Source: Meiothermus granaticius NBRC 107808 (GTDB taxonomy: Bacteria; Deinococcota; Deinococci; Deinococcales; Thermaceae). Taken from it: a stretch of DNA of 44,653 nt. The number at the start of each line of letters is the position of its first letter. The stretch's first letter is position 1. Shown piece by piece: positions 42,407-44,653 of this stretch. The stretch is from assembly GCF_003574355.1 (NCBI RefSeq), contig NZ_QWLB01000030.1, positions 1 to 44,653 of the forward strand. The letters are read 5' to 3'. Under the pieces are notes generated by a model that worked only from the letters and a program-made list of their open reading frames with translations, was not told the DNA's origin and did not search any database. The position numbers were made by a program, and so were the translations under genes.

Positions 42407-43752
42407 GAAGCCCCCATAGGGCTGGAGGCAGAGCGGGATGGAGCCGCCTCGTGGTCGGGGATCAAGCGCTCGGCCTGACGAATGAAGGGCAGGGCATAGG
42501 CCAGCAGGGCAATGGCTGCTTCGGTCAGCCCGGCCAGTACCAGCATCAGCCCCATTCCGGCTCCTGGCCCAACCCCTACCCAGGGGCCGAAAACCTCGGC
42601 GAGCGGGCCACCGGGCATTAGGGCAGGGGTAAAGAAGCGATCGGCGGCAGGGCCAGCCAGCAGCATCGCTAGGGGAGAGGCCATCCAGGCGATCATCCGG
42701 CGGGCTGCGAACACCTTGCCCTGAATGTCCGGCGGCACCTTGGCCTGCCAGATGGCCTGGTTGCAGCCGTTGAGGATGGGGCCGATCAGCGAACCGATTA
42801 ACGCCGCCCCCATCCATACCGGTAGGCTTTGCCCCAGACCCATCGGCACCGCTCCCAGCAGGCCCCCCAGGGCCATGCCGAAGAGCACCGCGTTGACCTT
42901 GTTTCTGGGCCCTCCCCAGAGGGCAAGCAGAACCCCGCCCAGCACCCCCCCAAGGCCTGCTGCCGACTCTACGCTGCCCAAGGCCAGCTGGTTATACCCG
43001 GTGCGCGAGAGGATCATGGCGGCCATCACCGTGAAGCCGAAGTTTTGCGCCAGGTTAACGAACAAAAACACCGTTTGAAGCCCGAGCAATGGTGGGCGGG
43101 CCAGGATATACCGGAACCCGAACAAGGACTCTTGCAGTAGGCTACCCTGTGCTTCCTGCCCTTCTTTGCTCGTGGTTGGTTGTGGAATCCTGACCCAGAT
43201 CAGGGTGCCCATCGCAACCAGAAAACTCGCAATATCCACCAGCAAGATCCCCTGTAATCCGATCAACCCCAACAGTGCAACCGCCAAGATGGGAGCGCTG
43301 ATATTGGAGGCTGATTCCGCCAGCGACATCATCCCCGAGGCCCGGGCATAGTGCGCTTTGGGGATCATGGTGCTGATGGCTGCGGAATAGGCGGGCCACT
43401 GAAAGGCCTGAAAGGCTCCGATCACGAACCCCCCTACATAGAGATGCCAGAGCTGTAGGTGTCCGCTGGAGTACAGCAGGAAGATCAAGGTGCCCACGGT
43501 TCCCCCGGCGATATCAGAGAACATCATCACCAGCTTGCGGTTCCAGCGGTCTACCAGGGCTCCAGCGATGGGGCTAAAGGCAATCAGGGGTAGAACCGTG
43601 AAAAACCCCATCAGGGCCAGGCTGGTCGCTGCTTCGGTCTGCTTGAAGACGTAGAGGGTGAGCCCAAACTGGGTCATGGCGGACCCTAGGAGCGAGACCA
43701 GTTGCCCGGCCCACACCACCGTGAAAGCGCTCATACCGCTGGGAGGACGCAT
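42403..43752 (-). CDS. MFS transporter, probable drug efflux (DHA3-like)
   Basis: The protein has 449 residues and about 12 membrane segments in two halves joined by a loop near residue 200. The conserved loop 2-3 motif appears as GALVDRWNRKLVMMFSD. The overall pattern fits DHA3-type exporters such as macrolide efflux proteins; the substrate cannot be assigned. ATG 43752 is chosen because the promoter's -10 box lies 7 bases upstream; ATG 43734 is also in frame. It is divergent from an HTH regulator that may control it. The stop codon overlaps the end of the convergent surface-protein gene. Confidence 0.86.
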   Translation of the reverse strand: MRPPSGMSAFTVVWAGQLVSLLGSAMTQFGLTLYVFKQTEAATSLALMGFFTVLPLIAFSPIAGALVDRWNRKLVMMFSDIAGGTVGTLIFLLYSSGHLQLWHLYVGGFVIGAFQAFQWPAYSAAISTMIPKAHYARASGMMSLAESASNISAPILAVALLGLIGLQGILLVDIASFLVAMGTLIWVRIPQPTTSKEGQEAQGSLLQESLFGFRYILARPPLLGLQTVFLFVNLAQNFGFTVMAAMILSRTGYNQLALGSVESAAGLGGVLGGVLLALWGGPRNKVNAVLFGMALGGLLGAVPMGLGQSLPVWMGAALIGSLIGPILNGCNQAIWQAKVPPDIQGKVFAARRMIAWMASPLAMLLAGPAADRFFTPALMPGGPLAEVFGPWVGVGPGAGMGLMLVLAGLTEAAIALLAYALPFIRQAERLIPDHEAAPSRSASSPMGAS

Positions 43753-43759
43753 CCGGTTT

Positions 43760-43788
43760 AGGGTAGCTCGAGCCTACTCCAAGCCCAA
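43760..43788 (-). promoter_or_regulatory. MFS transporter promoter, leaderless
   Basis: On the minus strand TTGGGC (43788-43783), a 17-bp spacer and TACCCT (43765-43760) are followed by 7 bases and the ATG. It sits in the 73-bp region shared with the divergent regulator gene, so the regulator could act here. Confidence 0.65.
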
Positions 43789-43825
43789 TCCTCAAGTTAG
43801 AGTAGGGCTATACATCGGAGTTTTT

Positions 43826-44464
43826 ATGCCCATCTGCCAACCCATGCTCGAGCTTCACCATCCGCTGGCCGCCCGCATTCTGGCCGACCCCGACCGGGCG
43901 GCCCTGCTCAAACCCTTCATGCGCGCCCCCATGAGCCTGAAGTGCGCGGCCGATGAGCTGAAGGTTTCCCTTCAGGCCTTGCACTACCGCGCGGGGCAGA
44001 TGTTGGAGGCCGGGTTGCTCCAGGTGGTGGGTGAGGAAGCGCGCCGGGGGCGGCCCATCAAGGTGTACCGAGCCACCGCAGCGGCGTTTGAGGTGCCCAT
44101 CCAACAGGTGCCACCCCCACTGCTCGAGCGGCTCGAGACCCATGCCACCTGGAAGCGGCTGTTCGAGGAGGGGTTGAACCTGTTGGCCTCCAACGGTTAT
44201 GGTCAGGGGAACCTGCGGGTTGGCTTGGGTGAGGATGGCAACCTGATCTGGAGTGCTGGAGGGGATCAGGACCCCAGGCCCCTCGAGCTGGATGAGGATC
44301 AACCGGCGGTTTTGGACTTCTGGAGCGCAGGGGTGCGCCTGAGCCGGGAAGAGGCCAAGCGTTTGCAGCAGGAGCTTTGGCAGCTTTACGAGCGTTATGC
44401 AGGCCGTAGCCAGGGGGAGCGTTATGTGCTGCACATGGGGTTGGTCCCGCGCCCAGGGGGATAA
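43826..44464 (+). CDS. Winged-helix transcriptional regulator (ArsR-like HTH)
   Basis: The protein has 212 residues. The N-terminal ~80 residues form a winged helix: LLKPFMRAPMSLKCAADEL, the recognition helix SLQALHYRAGQMLEAGLL, and the wing ARRGRPIKVYRATAAAF. This is an ArsR/HTH_20-type layout. The C-terminal ~110 residues (LERLETHATWKRLFEEGLN to ERYVLHMGLVPRP) are an unassigned ligand or dimer domain. ATG 43826 has GGAG five bases upstream; TATACA at 43809 may be its -10. It is divergent from the MFS exporter, a common arrangement for efflux regulators. Confidence 0.8.
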   Translation: MPICQPMLELHHPLAARILADPDRAALLKPFMRAPMSLKCAADELKVSLQALHYRAGQMLEAGLLQVVGEEARRGRPIKVYRATAAAFEVPIQQVPPPLLERLETHATWKRLFEEGLNLLASNGYGQGNLRVGLGEDGNLIWSAGGDQDPRPLELDEDQPAVLDFWSAGVRLSREEAKRLQQELWQLYERYAGRSQGERYVLHMGLVPRPGG

Positions 44465-44497
44465 AGATCGCCCAGGGGCATTTGCTACACTGCCTGC

Positions 44498-44653
44498 ATG
44501 GCGGTTCGCAAGCAGTACAGCATCACCGGGAAGGTGGGCGACAAGGCTCTCGAGCTGACCTTCGATGGGCAACACCTGCACGGCCGGATAGGGGGGGCCT
44601 TGGGCAAAGAGGTGTCCTTGAACCTGGAATCGGGGTTCATCCAGGGCCGGGTG
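44498..44653 (+). CDS. Unknown protein, truncated by the window end
   Basis: Only the first 52 codons are present (MAVRKQYSITGKVGDKALEL...). I do not recognise it. The visible part alternates polar and hydrophobic residues as in a small beta-rich domain, with a glycine-rich turn around RIGGALG. TACACT (44486-44491) lies six bases before the ATG, so the transcript is probably leaderless. Codon use is like the neighbours. It follows the HTH regulator after 33 bases. Confidence 0.6.
   Translation, partial: MAVRKQYSITGKVGDKALELTFDGQHLHGRIGGALGKEVSLNLESGFIQGRV

Overview
The window looks like a piece of the chromosome of a thermophilic member of the Thermaceae, most likely Meiothermus or a close relative. 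The evidence is the high GC content, a partial 5S rRNA whose 3' end closely resembles Thermus 5S and is followed at once by tRNA-Gly (the known 23S-5S-tRNA-Gly arrangement of Thermus), a DnaE that matches Thermus DnaE closely as I remember it, down to the C-terminal VPF, and the extreme abundance of the palindrome CTCGAG. There is no insertion sequence, prophage or CRISPR array. Genes are packed tightly, often tail to tail with almost no space.

Layout. 1-153: end of a 5S rRNA-tRNA-Gly operon. 171-6925: an mreB-lpxD-lpxC-oxidoreductase run bracketed by two GGDEF proteins. 7037-11900: gyrA, ispH-dusA and tRNA-Asn. 11941-13925 (minus): glsB-like, lipid kinase and PHP phosphoesterase. 14084-16819: an orphan response regulator, a DUF3108-like protein and hisD. 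16830-21211: a divergent PlsY-like protein, then the arginine cluster argG-GNAT-argH-GNAT with a small leader ORF. 21273-25825: a HicB-like/PD-(D/E)XK nuclease fusion, carA, ftsX and an EnvC-like partner. 25932-29092: a PfkB kinase facing hisC-hisB-hisH. 29297-30760: mscL, an FtsB/DivIC-like protein, a small unknown, and a structured intergenic RNA candidate. 30757-34973 (minus): a universal stress protein and dnaE. 35082-37518: phoB, a soluble phoR-like kinase and phoU. 37532-39561: a DUF59 protein, three tRNAs and a DUF697 GTPase. 39668 to the end: a large secreted lectin/DUF11 protein, an MFS transporter with a divergent HTH regulator, and a truncated ORF.

How the parts relate. Arginine (argG, argH, a probable acetylglutamate synthase, carA) and histidine (hisD; hisCBH) synthesis dominate the metabolic content. 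Envelope and division genes (mreB, lpxD/lpxC, ftsX-envC, ftsB-like, mscL) form a second theme. The lpx genes are notable because Thermaceae are generally considered to lack classical lipopolysaccharide. Many genes have a TANNNT box 6-10 nt before the start codon, which points to leaderless transcripts.

Most worth following up: a 6S-like RNA candidate at 30537-30760; the frame-independent enrichment of CTCGAG; the nuclease fusion at 21273; a start codon held in a hairpin loop at 6909-6953; and tandem 11-bp repeats in the phoB promoter, with the same geometry upstream of the RNA candidate.
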